Positions 1-8,564 are shown, numbered from the stretch's first letter. The stretch: 47,648 nucleotides of DNA from Chitinophaga pinensis (GCA_945902745.1 CAMDNE010000021.1:1-47648); one strand, 5' to 3'. Notes: generated by a model not told the origin, from the sequence alone. A program made the numbers and translations.

Positions 1-123
1 TCCTAATTCGACTTCAACACCACCTTTTTCATAGTGACATTCAGTACATTTATTTTTTTTACATGAACCTAAAGTCAAAATTGATAAAGAAACAATTCCT
101 AGGCTTAACATTACTTTTTTCAT
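1..123 (-). CDS. Small cysteine-rich lipoprotein, 3' end outside the window
   Basis: The reading frame starts at the ATG at 121-123 and is open to the window edge, so only the first 41 residues are visible. It begins MKKVMLSLGIVSLSILTLGS followed by Cys, a lipoprotein signal peptide with lipobox LGSC. The mature N-terminus is Lys-rich and carries a CTEC pair followed by His (CTECH), which could bind a metal or form a disulfide. It lies 6 bp downstream of the TonB receptor on the same strand and is probably co-transcribed with it. The function is not known. A role in handling the receptor's substrate is inferred from position only. Confidence 0.75.
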   Translation of the reverse strand, partial: MKKVMLSLGIVSLSILTLGSCKKNKCTECHYEKGGVEVELG

Positions 124-129
124 ATTATT

Positions 130-2367
130 TTATTTTTGATTAAACATTATTTGATAAACGATTCCTACATAAAAATTTCTCCCTGGAAACGGAAGGTCAA
201 TATTTTTCAATCGTGATAAATGATCAATATACCTTGTATTGAATACATTCTTAACACCAATTTTTATTTCTAAAGGTCTTTTTCCTACTAATTTCCCTTG
301 AAGACCAATATTAAATACCTGATAATTTGGGGAAGCCGTTTCATAACTTGCAACTTGATTTTGTTCAAAAGAATACAGATGCTGAACACTTAAACTCTCG
401 ATTCTTAACTTGGTTTTCATTGGGATTTCAAATTTAAGGAGCGTTGAAAATCGCGATTGTGGTAATAAAGAAACATTAAAACCCCCAGTGCCTTCAATTG
501 AAACATAAGAAAAAGAATTTTCTAAATGCAACCAATGAGCAAAGTGCGGATGCCAATGCCAACTTACATCCGTTCCATAAGAATATCCTTTTGATAGTTG
601 TTTGTATTCATAAACTGGCAAAGATGATATCAGGGTGTCGAGCGGTGATAAATAAATATAATTTGTTAATAGAGAGGCAAACGGATTAATAACAAATTCA
701 AAATGCTCACCGGAAAATTCGTAAGATATATCCAATTGATTGGCTTTTTCTGATTTCAAATCGACTGAACCAATTTCATATCTTAATGCGCCATGATGAA
801 AACCATTTGCCAGTAATTCTGACAAGTGTGGCGCTCTAAATCCAGAAGACACGTTTAGTCTAACAGATTGTTTTTCAAATGATTTAACACCACCAATTGA
901 ATAATTCAAACCTTGATAAATTCGTTGAATTGGGTCGGTACCTTTGAATGCTTCCAAACTATTGACTTGACGTAAATCGTAACGTAAACCAGTTTGAAGG
1001 TTCCAACCTTTCTTTTCAAAATAAGCTATAACAAATGCACCATTATCCATGGTTGTCGCATTCGGTATAAGTTGTTCAGTTGCTTTCGAACTATTTACAT
1101 TGTTTTGAAACATTCCCTGAAAACCAGAAATGAGTGAAAATTGCTCATTTAATTGAGTTTTTAATTTTACTGAATAAAGTGAGTTGAATAGATCTGCACT
1201 AATTCCTGGAATGGTCAATTTATCCTCATATTCTGTCAATCGGTTTACTGTTTGACCAAGTAATATTGAAACTTCATTTCGTTTTAAAAACCATTTATTT
1301 TCAAAAGATAGAAAATGGTTGAAAAATACTTGGGCAGGAACTGTATTGTTTCTTTTTTGATCATCCACTTGAAAATCGGCTGGATTAACAAGTGAATCAT
1401 GTGTGTGCCCTGGAATTCCTGCGCGGGTAGTAGAGAAGTTATACCTCAGATTCATTGACCAACTTCCCTTGTTGATGCCAAGAGATAATTTTGCAGCCTT
1501 ATCGTTGAATCGAGAATTTTGCGCATACTGCCCAGAAGGAAGCTGATAATCAGCATTGTTAGTATATAATCCTCCAATGTTCAATCGAACATTTTTCTTC
1601 GCTATTTTATACATCAACTGATTTTTTGTTCCCAAACTAACAGATTCAAATTGAGTTTTTGCTGTGATTTCATGTGAATTACTTTTGGCGAACGCTTCAT
1701 CTTTAAAATATATAACACCGCCCAAGGCATCCGCGCCAAAAAGCAAAGAATTAGGGCCTTTAATCACTTCTACAGACCCAATCCCTAGCTCGGTTATTCC
1801 CATTCCATGATCTCCACCCCATTGTTGATTTTCAATGCGTAAACCATTTAGGAACGAAACCACTCGAATTCCTTGCGAACCTCGAATTACTGGTTTTGAG
1901 ATCCCAACACCTGTTGAAGAATTATATACACCTGGAATTGTCGCAAGCGCTTCTCCAAGTGTAGTGGCACTGATAGTATTTAGCTCACTTAACTTCCTTG
2001 TTTCGATATGAATAGCGCTATTTCTTTGAAGGGTGTTTTTTGCACCTGAAATTGTCACTTCATCGAGAACAATGTGTTTTTTGTTGAGTTTAAATTGGTA
2101 AACTTGATGAGTATTTTCAATTGATAGAAGTTGCGTTTCATATCCTTGTGCAGAAATCCGAACGGTAAAATGGTTCGGTAATTCGTTTGAATAATTAAAA
2201 CGTCCAAGTGAATCTGACTGAAATTCAACTTCTATTTCTACTATAGAAAATTTAGCATAAGCTATTGACGAATTTGATTCCGCACTTCTCACTTCTCCTG
2301 TAAATACTTGTGTGAACGCCATATTTACACATAGGATTGCTCCTATTGTTGCACTAAAAAGATTCAT
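130..2367 (-). CDS. TonB-dependent outer-membrane receptor, probably for a metal or metal complex
   Basis: The 745-residue protein has an N-terminal signal sequence, then a carboxypeptidase-regulatory-like beta-sandwich (about residues 20-100) typical of Bacteroidetes receptors. A plug domain follows (about 105-225), with the usual plug-end motif VEVIKGPNSLLFGADALGG. The rest is a beta-barrel ending in an aromatic-rich terminal strand. Family role: TonB/ExbBD-energised import across the outer membrane. The plug contains GGDHGMG and an external loop contains GHTHD, His-containing segments reminiscent of zinc or copper receptors. A His/Cys-rich small protein is encoded just upstream and a Cys lipoprotein just downstream, which supports a metal substrate. 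The substrate itself cannot be read from the sequence; heme or a siderophore remains possible. Confidence 0.9.
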   Translation of the reverse strand: MNLFSATIGAILCVNMAFTQVFTGEVRSAESNSSIAYAKFSIVEIEVEFQSDSLGRFNYSNELPNHFTVRISAQGYETQLLSIENTHQVYQFKLNKKHIVLDEVTISGAKNTLQRNSAIHIETRKLSELNTISATTLGEALATIPGVYNSSTGVGISKPVIRGSQGIRVVSFLNGLRIENQQWGGDHGMGITELGIGSVEVIKGPNSLLFGADALGGVIYFKDEAFAKSNSHEITAKTQFESVSLGTKNQLMYKIAKKNVRLNIGGLYTNNADYQLPSGQYAQNSRFNDKAAKLSLGINKGSWSMNLRYNFSTTRAGIPGHTHDSLVNPADFQVDDQKRNNTVPAQVFFNHFLSFENKWFLKRNEVSILLGQTVNRLTEYEDKLTIPGISADLFNSLYSVKLKTQLNEQFSLISGFQGMFQNNVNSSKATEQLIPNATTMDNGAFVIAYFEKKGWNLQTGLRYDLRQVNSLEAFKGTDPIQRIYQGLNYSIGGVKSFEKQSVRLNVSSGFRAPHLSELLANGFHHGALRYEIGSVDLKSEKANQLDISYEFSGEHFEFVINPFASLLTNYIYLSPLDTLISSLPVYEYKQLSKGYSYGTDVSWHWHPHFAHWLHLENSFSYVSIEGTGGFNVSLLPQSRFSTLLKFEIPMKTKLRIESLSVQHLYSFEQNQVASYETASPNYQVFNIGLQGKLVGKRPLEIKIGVKNVFNTRYIDHLSRLKNIDLPFPGRNFYVGIVYQIMFNQK

Positions 2368-2458
2368 TTTAAAATTATTAGATAATGAACATAGTGTCGG
2401 ACAAGAAAATTGCCGACAACAAGAAATATTTCACTCCAATGAGTAAAAACTTTTTACA

Positions 2459-2761
2459 TTAACTAATAGTTGGTGGACCCCGATGAGAAAATTGTTCGAA
2501 TTTCTTTTTAAAATATAAAGAAGCTAGCGTTAAATCAAATTTTGCAAAGTACTGTTTCTTAAAATGGAAAAAATGAAAAGAATGATGACTAATTACTCCT
2601 AAACTAAAATAACACGCAAAACAATCTTTTTGATCAAAATGTGTATCTTTAAAGGACTTGTGTTCATGCACATGTCCGCAATCATGCCATAATTCTCGAG
2701 GAGTTAACACAACGAAAAAGCTTAAGAGCAAAGAATAAACAAGCCATTTTTTCAATAACAT
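2459..2761 (-). CDS. His/Cys-rich small exported protein, putative metal-binding partner of the TonB receptor
   Basis: This 100-residue protein starts with a hydrophobic signal or anchor (about residues 5-22). About ten histidines and three cysteines follow, clustered in WHDCGHVHEH, in DCFAC and in SHHSFHFFHF. It ends with an HRGPP motif; short proteins with a similar RGPP/RAPP ending sit next to metal-related TonB receptors in other bacteria (recalled, not searched). It lies 91 bp upstream of the receptor gene on the same strand, so an operon is likely. I infer a periplasmic or membrane-tethered metal-binding accessory. No enzymatic motif is visible. Confidence 0.7.
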   Translation of the reverse strand: MLLKKWLVYSLLLSFFVVLTPRELWHDCGHVHEHKSFKDTHFDQKDCFACYFSLGVISHHSFHFFHFKKQYFAKFDLTLASLYFKKKFEQFSHRGPPTIS

Positions 2762-2786
2762 GTAGCGAAGTTACTAAAATTTGATC

Positions 2787-2823
2787 AAAAAAAAAATAGG
2801 CATCCAAAGGACACCTATTTTTA
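2787..2823 (-). terminator. Rho-independent terminator after the 2843-3145 lipoprotein gene
   Basis: Read on the minus strand, a stem of AAAATAGG paired with CCTATTTT, with an inner TCC/GGA pairing around an AAA loop, is followed by a run of about ten T. It lies 20 bp past the lipoprotein stop codon and separates it from the His-rich gene. Confidence 0.75.
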
Positions 2824-2842
2824 TAATGTATAAAATGATTGA

Positions 2843-3145
2843 TTATTGACCCATCATTTCTTTAGACATTTTTTCCATTTCTTTGAAAGATTCACATTCT
2901 TTCAATTCAGCTTCCATAGCTTTCTTTTCAGCATCAGTTTTACCTGCATCTAATTTTTCACATTTTTCAATGTCGCCTTTGTATTTTTCTTGGATAGCTG
3001 TCATTTTAGCTGGATCCATTTTAGCTTCTTTAGCTTCTTTCATCATTGACAAACCTGTCTCAGCGCAATCACAAACCGCACTTTTTCCACAAGATGCAAG
3101 AACCAATACAGTCAACATTGTTGCAGATAAAATAATTTTCTTCAT
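2843..3145 (-). CDS. Small lipoprotein with a CDC...KC...KEC cysteine module
   Basis: The protein has 100 residues with a lipoprotein signal peptide (MKKIILSATMLTVLVLASC, lipobox LASC). The mature part is charged and helical, rich in Lys, Glu and Met. It carries cysteines in VCDCAETG, in EKCEKL and in LKECESF. The CDC...KC...KxC spacing resembles the neighbouring 149-residue lipoprotein, so the two look like diverged paralogues. The location is periplasmic, lipid-anchored. The function is unknown; metal binding or disulfide-stapled helices are both possible. Confidence 0.75.
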   Translation of the reverse strand: MKKIILSATMLTVLVLASCGKSAVCDCAETGLSMMKEAKEAKMDPAKMTAIQEKYKGDIEKCEKLDAGKTDAEKKAMEAELKECESFKEMEKMSKEMMGQ

Positions 3146-3260
3146 AATAGTTTTTTAAATTCGATTAAAAATATGAATAATAATTCTAAAATAAAAACAA
3201 CTAAGAAAGTTCTATCCTTATTGGATTGTTTATAACGAGAAATTAAGTTCGATTTTTGTT

Positions 3261-3710
3261 TTAATTATTTTTCACTCCAGCATCTCTTAAACACTTTCGA
3301 ACTTTTTTCTCATGCTTATCTCTTTGTTCAGGAGTTCTATTAGCATCTTGAATTCTAAATGCTTGACATTTGGTATCTATTTCATCGAATCTTGCTGATA
3401 AACGATCAAATTCTTTGTCAGGTAGATTTGGTTTTGAAAAAGCTTTATTAATCGAATCCCCTTTCACAACACAATCACAAAAATCCCATTGTTCTCCGTA
3501 TTTTTCTTCGATTTTAGCAATTGAAGCATTCAATTCATTAGAATCCACACCTTGATTAACGGTGCTTTTTGCATTCGAAATTGCATCTTCAATTGTTACT
3601 TCTTCAACGTTCAAATTAACACCACATTCAGGGCAATCTTTGCAGTTTTTTTCTTCCGAACATGATAACACACTAAGAAATAGAAGAGAAATTACTAGAA
3701 TTTTTTTCAT
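3261..3710 (-). CDS. Cysteine-rich lipoprotein, related to the adjacent 100-residue lipoprotein
   Basis: The protein has 149 residues with a lipoprotein signal peptide ending in lipobox LSC, followed by a short Cys cluster (CKDCPEC). A helical domain contains IEEKYGEQWDFCDCVVKGDS, then TKCQAF and VRKCL. The WDFCDCV..GDSI motif is one I associate with short Bacteroidetes lipoproteins of unknown function. The gene has its own upstream region and is not obviously in an operon with 2843-3145, although both face the same way with about 115 bp between them. Confidence 0.75.
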   Translation of the reverse strand: MKKILVISLLFLSVLSCSEEKNCKDCPECGVNLNVEEVTIEDAISNAKSTVNQGVDSNELNASIAKIEEKYGEQWDFCDCVVKGDSINKAFSKPNLPDKEFDRLSARFDEIDTKCQAFRIQDANRTPEQRDKHEKKVRKCLRDAGVKNN

Positions 3711-3840
3711 TGAATGATGAATAAGTAAATGTTTATTAAATAATTATTGTGGAATAAAGATACAAAAGAAAATAAGTATGGATATAAGAAATGAATTTGT
3801 TTTTTATTTCGCTGATTTGAACTATCAAACAAGCAATCCC

Positions 3841-3881
3841 AATTATAAAAAAAAAACCGTCCTTTATCAAAGACGGTTTTA
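3841..3881 (-). terminator. Rho-independent terminator after yajC
   Basis: AAAACCGTC (3853-3861) pairs with GACGGTTTT (3872-3880). On the minus strand the stem is followed by an uninterrupted T run. It lies 19 bp downstream of the yajC stop and closes the leucine dehydrogenase-nusB-DUF1573-yajC unit. Confidence 0.85.
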
Positions 3882-3898
3882 AAACTTTTTTTTTACTA

Positions 3899-4165
3899 CT
3901 ATTTCGCTACCAATGTATCTTCAGTTGAAGTTGCAATAGCACTTTTATCAAAACGTAATTTTGTTCCTTCTGAAGAAATTAAAACTGTAGCATCCGCTAC
4001 TTCAAGAAGCTTTCCATGTATCCCTCCAATGGTAACTACTTTATCACCGATTTTAAGATTTTCTCTGAATTTTTTCATTTCTTTTTGTTTCTTCATTTGT
4101 GGTCTGATCATAAAAAAGTAAAATACTATTAGGATCAATACAAGCATTATAATTTGTTGTGGCAT
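3899..4165 (-). CDS. yajC: YajC, Sec translocase accessory subunit
   Basis: This 88-residue inner-membrane protein has one N-terminal transmembrane helix with the family signature ([19 protein letters not shown]). A small cytoplasmic domain follows, with [14 protein letters not shown]. It associates with SecDF in the Sec holotranslocon. It is the last gene of a minus-strand unit, 21 bp behind the DUF1573 gene. Length and motif order match the family. Confidence 0.95.
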   Translation of the reverse strand: MPQQIIMLVLILIVFYFFMIRPQMKKQKEMKKFRENLKIGDKVVTIGGIHGKLLEVADATVLISSEGTKLRFDKSAIATSTEDTLVAK

Positions 4166-4186
4166 TTTATTTTGATTTTAATTTAG

Positions 4187-4585
4187 TTACTTAATTGATT
4201 TTACTGTTGCTTTAATAGCAACTTCTGTCACTGATGGCTCTGTATTTGCAACAATACGAACCGATTTTGAAATCATTCCAGTTGCTGTTCTGTCCGTATC
4301 AACAACAGCTTTAATTATTCCTGATTTTCCCGGTAAAATTGGATCTTCAGGTTTTTCAGCAACTGTACACGTACAAGAACCTTTAACTTCTGCAATAACC
4401 AATGGATATTTCCCTGTATTTTCAACTACAAATTTTGCAGTAATTAATTCTCCTTTAACAACAGTTCCGCCATCATAAACTGGATTTACCAACATGGTTG
4501 TTTTATTTCCAATTTCAACCTTATCTGAACCAGAACAAGCTGAAAAAAGAAACAATACACTTGATATAAAAAGTATTTTTTTCAT
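4187..4585 (-). CDS. DUF1573 lipoprotein
   Basis: The protein has 132 residues: a lipoprotein signal (lipobox FSAC) followed by one Ig-like DUF1573 domain. The domain signature is visible as ITAKFVVENTGKYPLVIAEV, then a GSCTCTVAEKP cysteine pair, and LPGKSG. DUF1573 domains are very common in Bacteroidetes envelope proteins; their molecular role is unknown. The gene sits 4 bp after nusB and before yajC, so co-transcription is likely. Confidence 0.9.
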   Translation of the reverse strand: MKKILFISSVLFLFSACSGSDKVEIGNKTTMLVNPVYDGGTVVKGELITAKFVVENTGKYPLVIAEVKGSCTCTVAEKPEDPILPGKSGIIKAVVDTDRTATGMISKSVRIVANTEPSVTEVAIKATVKSIK

Positions 4586-4589
4586 AAAA

Positions 4590-5537
4590 TTAATTCATTA
4601 ATCCTCTACCAATTTTTACTATTTTCTTATCTTTTTGTAATCGATCAATAGCTTTGTCTAAAACACCATTGATGAATCCATTACTTTTTGGCGTGCTATA
4701 AAATTTAGAAATCTCAATATATTCATTCAACGTTACCTTTGTTGGAATATTATTAAAAATTTGCAATTCAGTAATAGCCATTTTCATTAAAATAACATCC
4801 ATTTTAGCAATTCGATCTAATTCCCAATTTTTCGTTAGTTCATCAATTAACAATTCATTTTCCTTATCTAACGAAATAGTTTTTCTCAACAAATCTCTAA
4901 TAAATTCTTGTTCATCATCGCCTTCTTTATACAATGGTAAAATTGTTAAAACTTCATCTTTTTCTGCAGTTTTTAACGTTTTAAGCGCCATTGAACAAGC
5001 TAAATCAATATCATCCATCCAATGAATACTTTTTTCTTCGAAGAAATTATATAAAATCTCAGAATTAGCAATTTCCATTTTGAATAATTCCATTGCAAAC
5101 GATTTATCTTCTTCAAATCCTTTTGTTTCGCTGTTTATGTATTCAATATAGGTTTCGCTGTCTTTAATTTGCATAAACATTTTACGAAACATTTCTTGAT
5201 TTTCATCTCCAATCCAGTTCACCTTTCTTGCTTCAGAATAACGTCGTAACTCCTTACTACTTTCTAGAATTTGAATCATTTCATTGTTAATGAACATCAA
5301 ATTTGGATTCAAATCAGCTTCGGTAGGACGAATCTTCTTTTTTAGATCCTCAATTCTATTTTCTGCAACTACTTTCAATTCAGAAAAAGTCAACAACAAA
5401 TAAATATACAAGTCATGGATTCTTTCTACAGATTGCATTAATTCTTTTTCCGTTCGACGAAAATCTTCTTCATTCGATTGAAAATAGGCATAAAGCACCT
5501 GTAAAACTTTGATTCTTAAATGTCTTCTATTTAGCAT
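4590..5537 (-). CDS. nusB: NusB, transcription antitermination factor (long Bacteroidetes form)
   Basis: The 315-residue protein starts MLNRRHLRIKVLQVLYAYFQ. The RNA-binding NusB fold is best recognised in the C-terminal half, with LTKNWELDRIAKMDVILMKMAITEL and IPTKVTLNEYIEISKFYSTPKSNGFINGVLDK. NusB with S10/NusE acts in antitermination during rRNA transcription. It is more than twice the length of the E. coli protein (about 139 residues); an inserted, N-terminally extended form is usual in Bacteroidetes. It is separated by 3 bp from the upstream leucine dehydrogenase gene. Confidence 0.93.
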   Translation of the reverse strand: MLNRRHLRIKVLQVLYAYFQSNEEDFRRTEKELMQSVERIHDLYIYLLLTFSELKVVAENRIEDLKKKIRPTEADLNPNLMFINNEMIQILESSKELRRYSEARKVNWIGDENQEMFRKMFMQIKDSETYIEYINSETKGFEEDKSFAMELFKMEIANSEILYNFFEEKSIHWMDDIDLACSMALKTLKTAEKDEVLTILPLYKEGDDEQEFIRDLLRKTISLDKENELLIDELTKNWELDRIAKMDVILMKMAITELQIFNNIPTKVTLNEYIEISKFYSTPKSNGFINGVLDKAIDRLQKDKKIVKIGRGLMN

Positions 5538-5540
5538 TTT

Positions 5541-6638
5541 TTATAATGGCAATTTTACTTTTCCAATCGACTCGATTCTTTCCTCTGCCATTTTATTAGC
5601 AATCTGATATGTTGGTATATTCTCAGATTTAGATCGTTTAACGATGTTTCCTATAGTATTGTATATTTCTTCAGCTTTACCCATCGCCCATTCAGAAGAA
5701 AGTCCTTTAACTTCTGAATAACAATTTATCACCCCACCAGCATTCAGCGCGAAATCAGGAGCATAAATGATTCCCTTTTCCATCACTAATCTTCCGTGAA
5801 TATCTTCTTGTTGCAATTGATTATTGGCTGCACCTGCAATAATTGAACATTTCAAACGAGAAAGTGTGTCATCATTAATTGTAGCGCCTAAAGCACATGG
5901 AGCATAAATATCCATGTCAATGTCATAAATTTCATTTAATCCAACAATATGAGCTCCAGATTCATGAGCAATACGTTGAAGCGTTGGTTCGTGAATATCT
6001 GAAATATAAACTTCGGCGTGCTCTGCAACCAAGGCTTTAACCAAATATTCGCCAACATGTCCAACACCTTGAACAACAATTTTCTTTCCTGTTAACGAAT
6101 CTGAACCGAATTGTTCCTTAGCACATGCTTTCATTCCAACATAAACTCCATGAGCTGTAACTGGAGATGGATCTCCACTTTTTCCTGGCAAACCAACAAC
6201 GTGATTTGTTTCCATGTTAACATAAACCATATCAGCAGTGCCAATCCCAACATCTTCCGCAGTGATATATTTACCAGCTAAACTATTCACAAATTTTCCG
6301 AAACGTCTCATCAACGCTTCTGATTTCATTGTGCGAGCATCACCAATAATAACAGCTTTTCCCCCACCAAGATTCAATCCTGAAATTGAATTTTTGTACG
6401 TCATACCGCGAGATAAACGCAAAACATCTGTTAATGCATCCATTTCATTGGCATAAGCCCACATGCGTGTTCCACCTAAGGCAGGTCCTAATACAGTATT
6501 GTGAACAGCTATAATAGCTTTTAACCCTGTTGCATTATCATTACAAAACAATAATTGTTCGTGATTATATTTACTCATTTGAGCAATCACCGGATTTTCC
6601 ATGAGGTTCGTGTCCTCAATTTTTTTAACATCAAACAT
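5541..6638 (-). CDS. Leucine dehydrogenase family (Glu/Leu/Phe/Val dehydrogenase)
   Basis: The 365-residue protein belongs to the amino-acid dehydrogenase superfamily: NAD-dependent reversible deamination of branched-chain amino acids to 2-keto acids. The substrate motif GPALGGTRMW is at about 51-60. The catalytic lysines are Lys82 (MTYKN) and Lys94 (GLNLGGGK), matching Lys68 and Lys80 of the Bacillus enzyme. TAEDVG lies near 126 and the Rossmann GVGHVG at 191-196. The subgroup with Gly-Gly-Gly-Lys-Ala is the leucine/valine type rather than glutamate. It heads the unit with nusB. The likely partner step in the window is ilvE at 17098-18168. Confidence 0.92.
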   Translation of the reverse strand: MFDVKKIEDTNLMENPVIAQMSKYNHEQLLFCNDNATGLKAIIAVHNTVLGPALGGTRMWAYANEMDALTDVLRLSRGMTYKNSISGLNLGGGKAVIIGDARTMKSEALMRRFGKFVNSLAGKYITAEDVGIGTADMVYVNMETNHVVGLPGKSGDPSPVTAHGVYVGMKACAKEQFGSDSLTGKKIVVQGVGHVGEYLVKALVAEHAEVYISDIHEPTLQRIAHESGAHIVGLNEIYDIDMDIYAPCALGATINDDTLSRLKCSIIAGAANNQLQQEDIHGRLVMEKGIIYAPDFALNAGGVINCYSEVKGLSSEWAMGKAEEIYNTIGNIVKRSKSENIPTYQIANKMAEERIESIGKVKLPL

Positions 6639-6681
6639 ATTTAAACGACAAATGTTATAATTTTAATTCAAGCTGAATGTC

Positions 6682-6689
6682 TATTTTTG
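6682..6689 (+). promoter_or_regulatory. -7 box candidate for the ABC exporter gene
   Basis: TATTTTTG matches the Bacteroidetes -7 consensus TAnnTTTG, 56 bp before the ABC exporter ATG. No clear TTG element lies 17-23 bp upstream, so the call rests on one box. Confidence 0.35.
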
Positions 6690-6724
6690 CATTCCGTATT
6701 TACATCGTTATGCATACTTGGGCA

Positions 6725-6732
6725 CAAAAATA
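6725..6732 (-). promoter_or_regulatory. -7 box candidate for the leucine dehydrogenase unit
   Basis: On the minus strand TATTTTTG matches TAnnTTTG, about 87 bp before the leucine dehydrogenase ATG. No convincing -33 TTG is seen. With 6682-6689 it would form overlapping divergent promoters in this 107-bp gap. Confidence 0.3.
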
Positions 6733-6745
6733 GGAAATTAATCGT

Positions 6746-8530
6746 ATGAAGTCACTGAGCTATCTCAACAAATATTTTATAAAATATAAATGGAGGTTCC
6801 TATTGGGAATTTTATTCATCGTAATCTCAAATTATTTCGGGGTTCAAATGCCTCTTTATGTGAAATCTACGATTGATAATTTGCTGCTTGAGAATCCCAT
6901 TAATGGATTACAAGATGCGCTTTTGCTTTCATTAAAAATAGGTGGTATATATATGCTACTTTCACTTGGAAGTGGTTTTTTTCTGTTTTTAACGCGCCAA
7001 ACTATTATTATCATGTCTCGTTTGATTGAATTTGATTTGAAAAATGAAATCTATTCACATTATCAAAAACTGGATGCTTCTTTTTATAAAAAGAATACAA
7101 CTGGCGACCTTATGAACCGGATTTCTGAAGATGTTGGTCAAGTTAGAATGTATATTGGTCCTGGATTAATGTATACGATAAACCTTGTTGCATTATTCGG
7201 ATTGGTGGTATTTCAAATGATCGATATTAGTCCAAGTTTAACATTATTCGTCCTTATTCCCTTACCAATAATGTCTTTTTTGATTTATAAAGTATCATCA
7301 AAAATGAACTTACTAAGTACGGAAGTTCAAAAAGAACAATCGATGATGTCAACAATTGTTCAAGAGACTTTTTCGGGACTTCGAGTAATTAAAGCGTATA
7401 GCAAAGAAAAGGAAACGCATGACAAATTCAATAAATCAGCTTCATTCTATAAAAACAAGAGTATGAAATTGGTAATCGTGAATGCGTTTTTCATGCCAAC
7501 TATTGTTTTTCTAATTGGTTTAAGTACCATTTTAACAATTTATTTGGGAGGATTGAAATCATACGATCAAAGCATAACACTTGGTGGGATTTTAGCATTT
7601 ATACTATTTGTCAATAAACTTACTTGGCCATTTGCAAGTGTTGGTTGGGTAACGTCTATCATTCAAAGAGCAGCTGCATCACAAACTCGTATCAATGAAT
7701 TTTTGAAAACAGAACCATCCATAACAAACCCAACTGAAGCACCATTTAACTTTAATGGTACAGTTGAGTTTAAAAATGTTTCTTTCACGTATGAAAATTC
7801 TGGAATTCAAGCAATCAAGGATTTAAGTTTTAAAATAAATCCCGGAGAAACACTTGCTATTATTGGAAGAACAGGAAGTGGAAAATCTACTGTTATCAAT
7901 TTATTAATGCGGCAATTTGATGTCGATTCAGGGGGGATATTAATTGATGGTCAAGAACTCAAAAGAATCAATCTTTCAGACTTTAGAAATCAAACGGGTA
8001 TTGTTCCACAGGATGTATTTTTGTTTTCTGAAACGATTGCCGATAATATCAGATTTGGATCAACAAATGAAAACATAGCACTAGAAGAAATTGAAGAAAG
8101 CGCCAAGAAAGCTGCCGTTTATGAAAATATTGTTGCCTTTCCAGATAAATTCGACACGTTATTAGGCGAACGAGGCGTAAATCTAAGCGGTGGACAAAAG
8201 CAACGAGTAAGTATTGCCAGAGCCTTGATTCGCAATCCTAAATTATTAGTTCTAGATGATTGTTTGTCAGCTGTTGACACTGAAACGGAAGAGAAAATTT
8301 TGTCCAATTTAAAAAATGAACAAAATTTAAGAAGTTCTTTAATTGTTAGTCATCGAATATCATCTTTGCGCAATGCAGACAGAATTATTGTTATTCATGA
8401 TGGAACCAAAGTAGAAGAAGGAACGCACAATGAACTTTTAGCACGAAAAGGTCAATATGCCGAAATGTATATTAAACAACTGACAGAGGAATCTACTAAG
8501 GCGGATGAATTAGATGCAGACTCAATATAA
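6746..8530 (+). CDS. ABC exporter half-transporter (MsbA/multidrug type), fused permease and ATPase
   Basis: The 594-residue protein has six membrane helices (about residues 15-320) fused to an ATP-binding domain. The Walker A motif GRTGSGKST is at 374-382, the signature LSGGQ at 480-484 and Walker B LLVLDD at about 500-505, followed by CLSAVD and a switch His in IVSHR. The residue after the Walker B aspartate, normally a catalytic Glu, is Asp (LDDCLSAVD). This is also seen in the degenerate half of heterodimeric exporters such as BmrC (recalled). No second half-transporter is adjacent. The substrate is unknown: lipid or drug export. Confidence 0.93.
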   Translation: MKSLSYLNKYFIKYKWRFLLGILFIVISNYFGVQMPLYVKSTIDNLLLENPINGLQDALLLSLKIGGIYMLLSLGSGFFLFLTRQTIIIMSRLIEFDLKNEIYSHYQKLDASFYKKNTTGDLMNRISEDVGQVRMYIGPGLMYTINLVALFGLVVFQMIDISPSLTLFVLIPLPIMSFLIYKVSSKMNLLSTEVQKEQSMMSTIVQETFSGLRVIKAYSKEKETHDKFNKSASFYKNKSMKLVIVNAFFMPTIVFLIGLSTILTIYLGGLKSYDQSITLGGILAFILFVNKLTWPFASVGWVTSIIQRAAASQTRINEFLKTEPSITNPTEAPFNFNGTVEFKNVSFTYENSGIQAIKDLSFKINPGETLAIIGRTGSGKSTVINLLMRQFDVDSGGILIDGQELKRINLSDFRNQTGIVPQDVFLFSETIADNIRFGSTNENIALEEIEESAKKAAVYENIVAFPDKFDTLLGERGVNLSGGQKQRVSIARALIRNPKLLVLDDCLSAVDTETEEKILSNLKNEQNLRSSLIVSHRISSLRNADRIIVIHDGTKVEEGTHNELLARKGQYAEMYIKQLTEESTKADELDADSI

Positions 8531-8545
8531 TAAGTGAAAAGTTAC

Positions 8546-8560
8546 CTGAGCTTGTCGAAG
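8546..8560 (-). repeat. Dispersed 15-bp intergenic repeat, copy 1
   Basis: CTGAGCTTGTCGAAG here is the exact reverse complement of CTTCGACAAGCTCAG at 30744-30758. It contains a mini-hairpin (GCTT-CGAC-AAGC when extended by one base in the other copy). It lies 16 bp after the ABC exporter stop, directly before a 7-bp-period array. Confidence 0.6.
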
Positions 8561-8564
8561 GGCC

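Noticed and set aside
498-689. 63-codon plus-strand frame
   Set aside because: It lies wholly opposite the barrel part of the TonB receptor and has no recognisable product.
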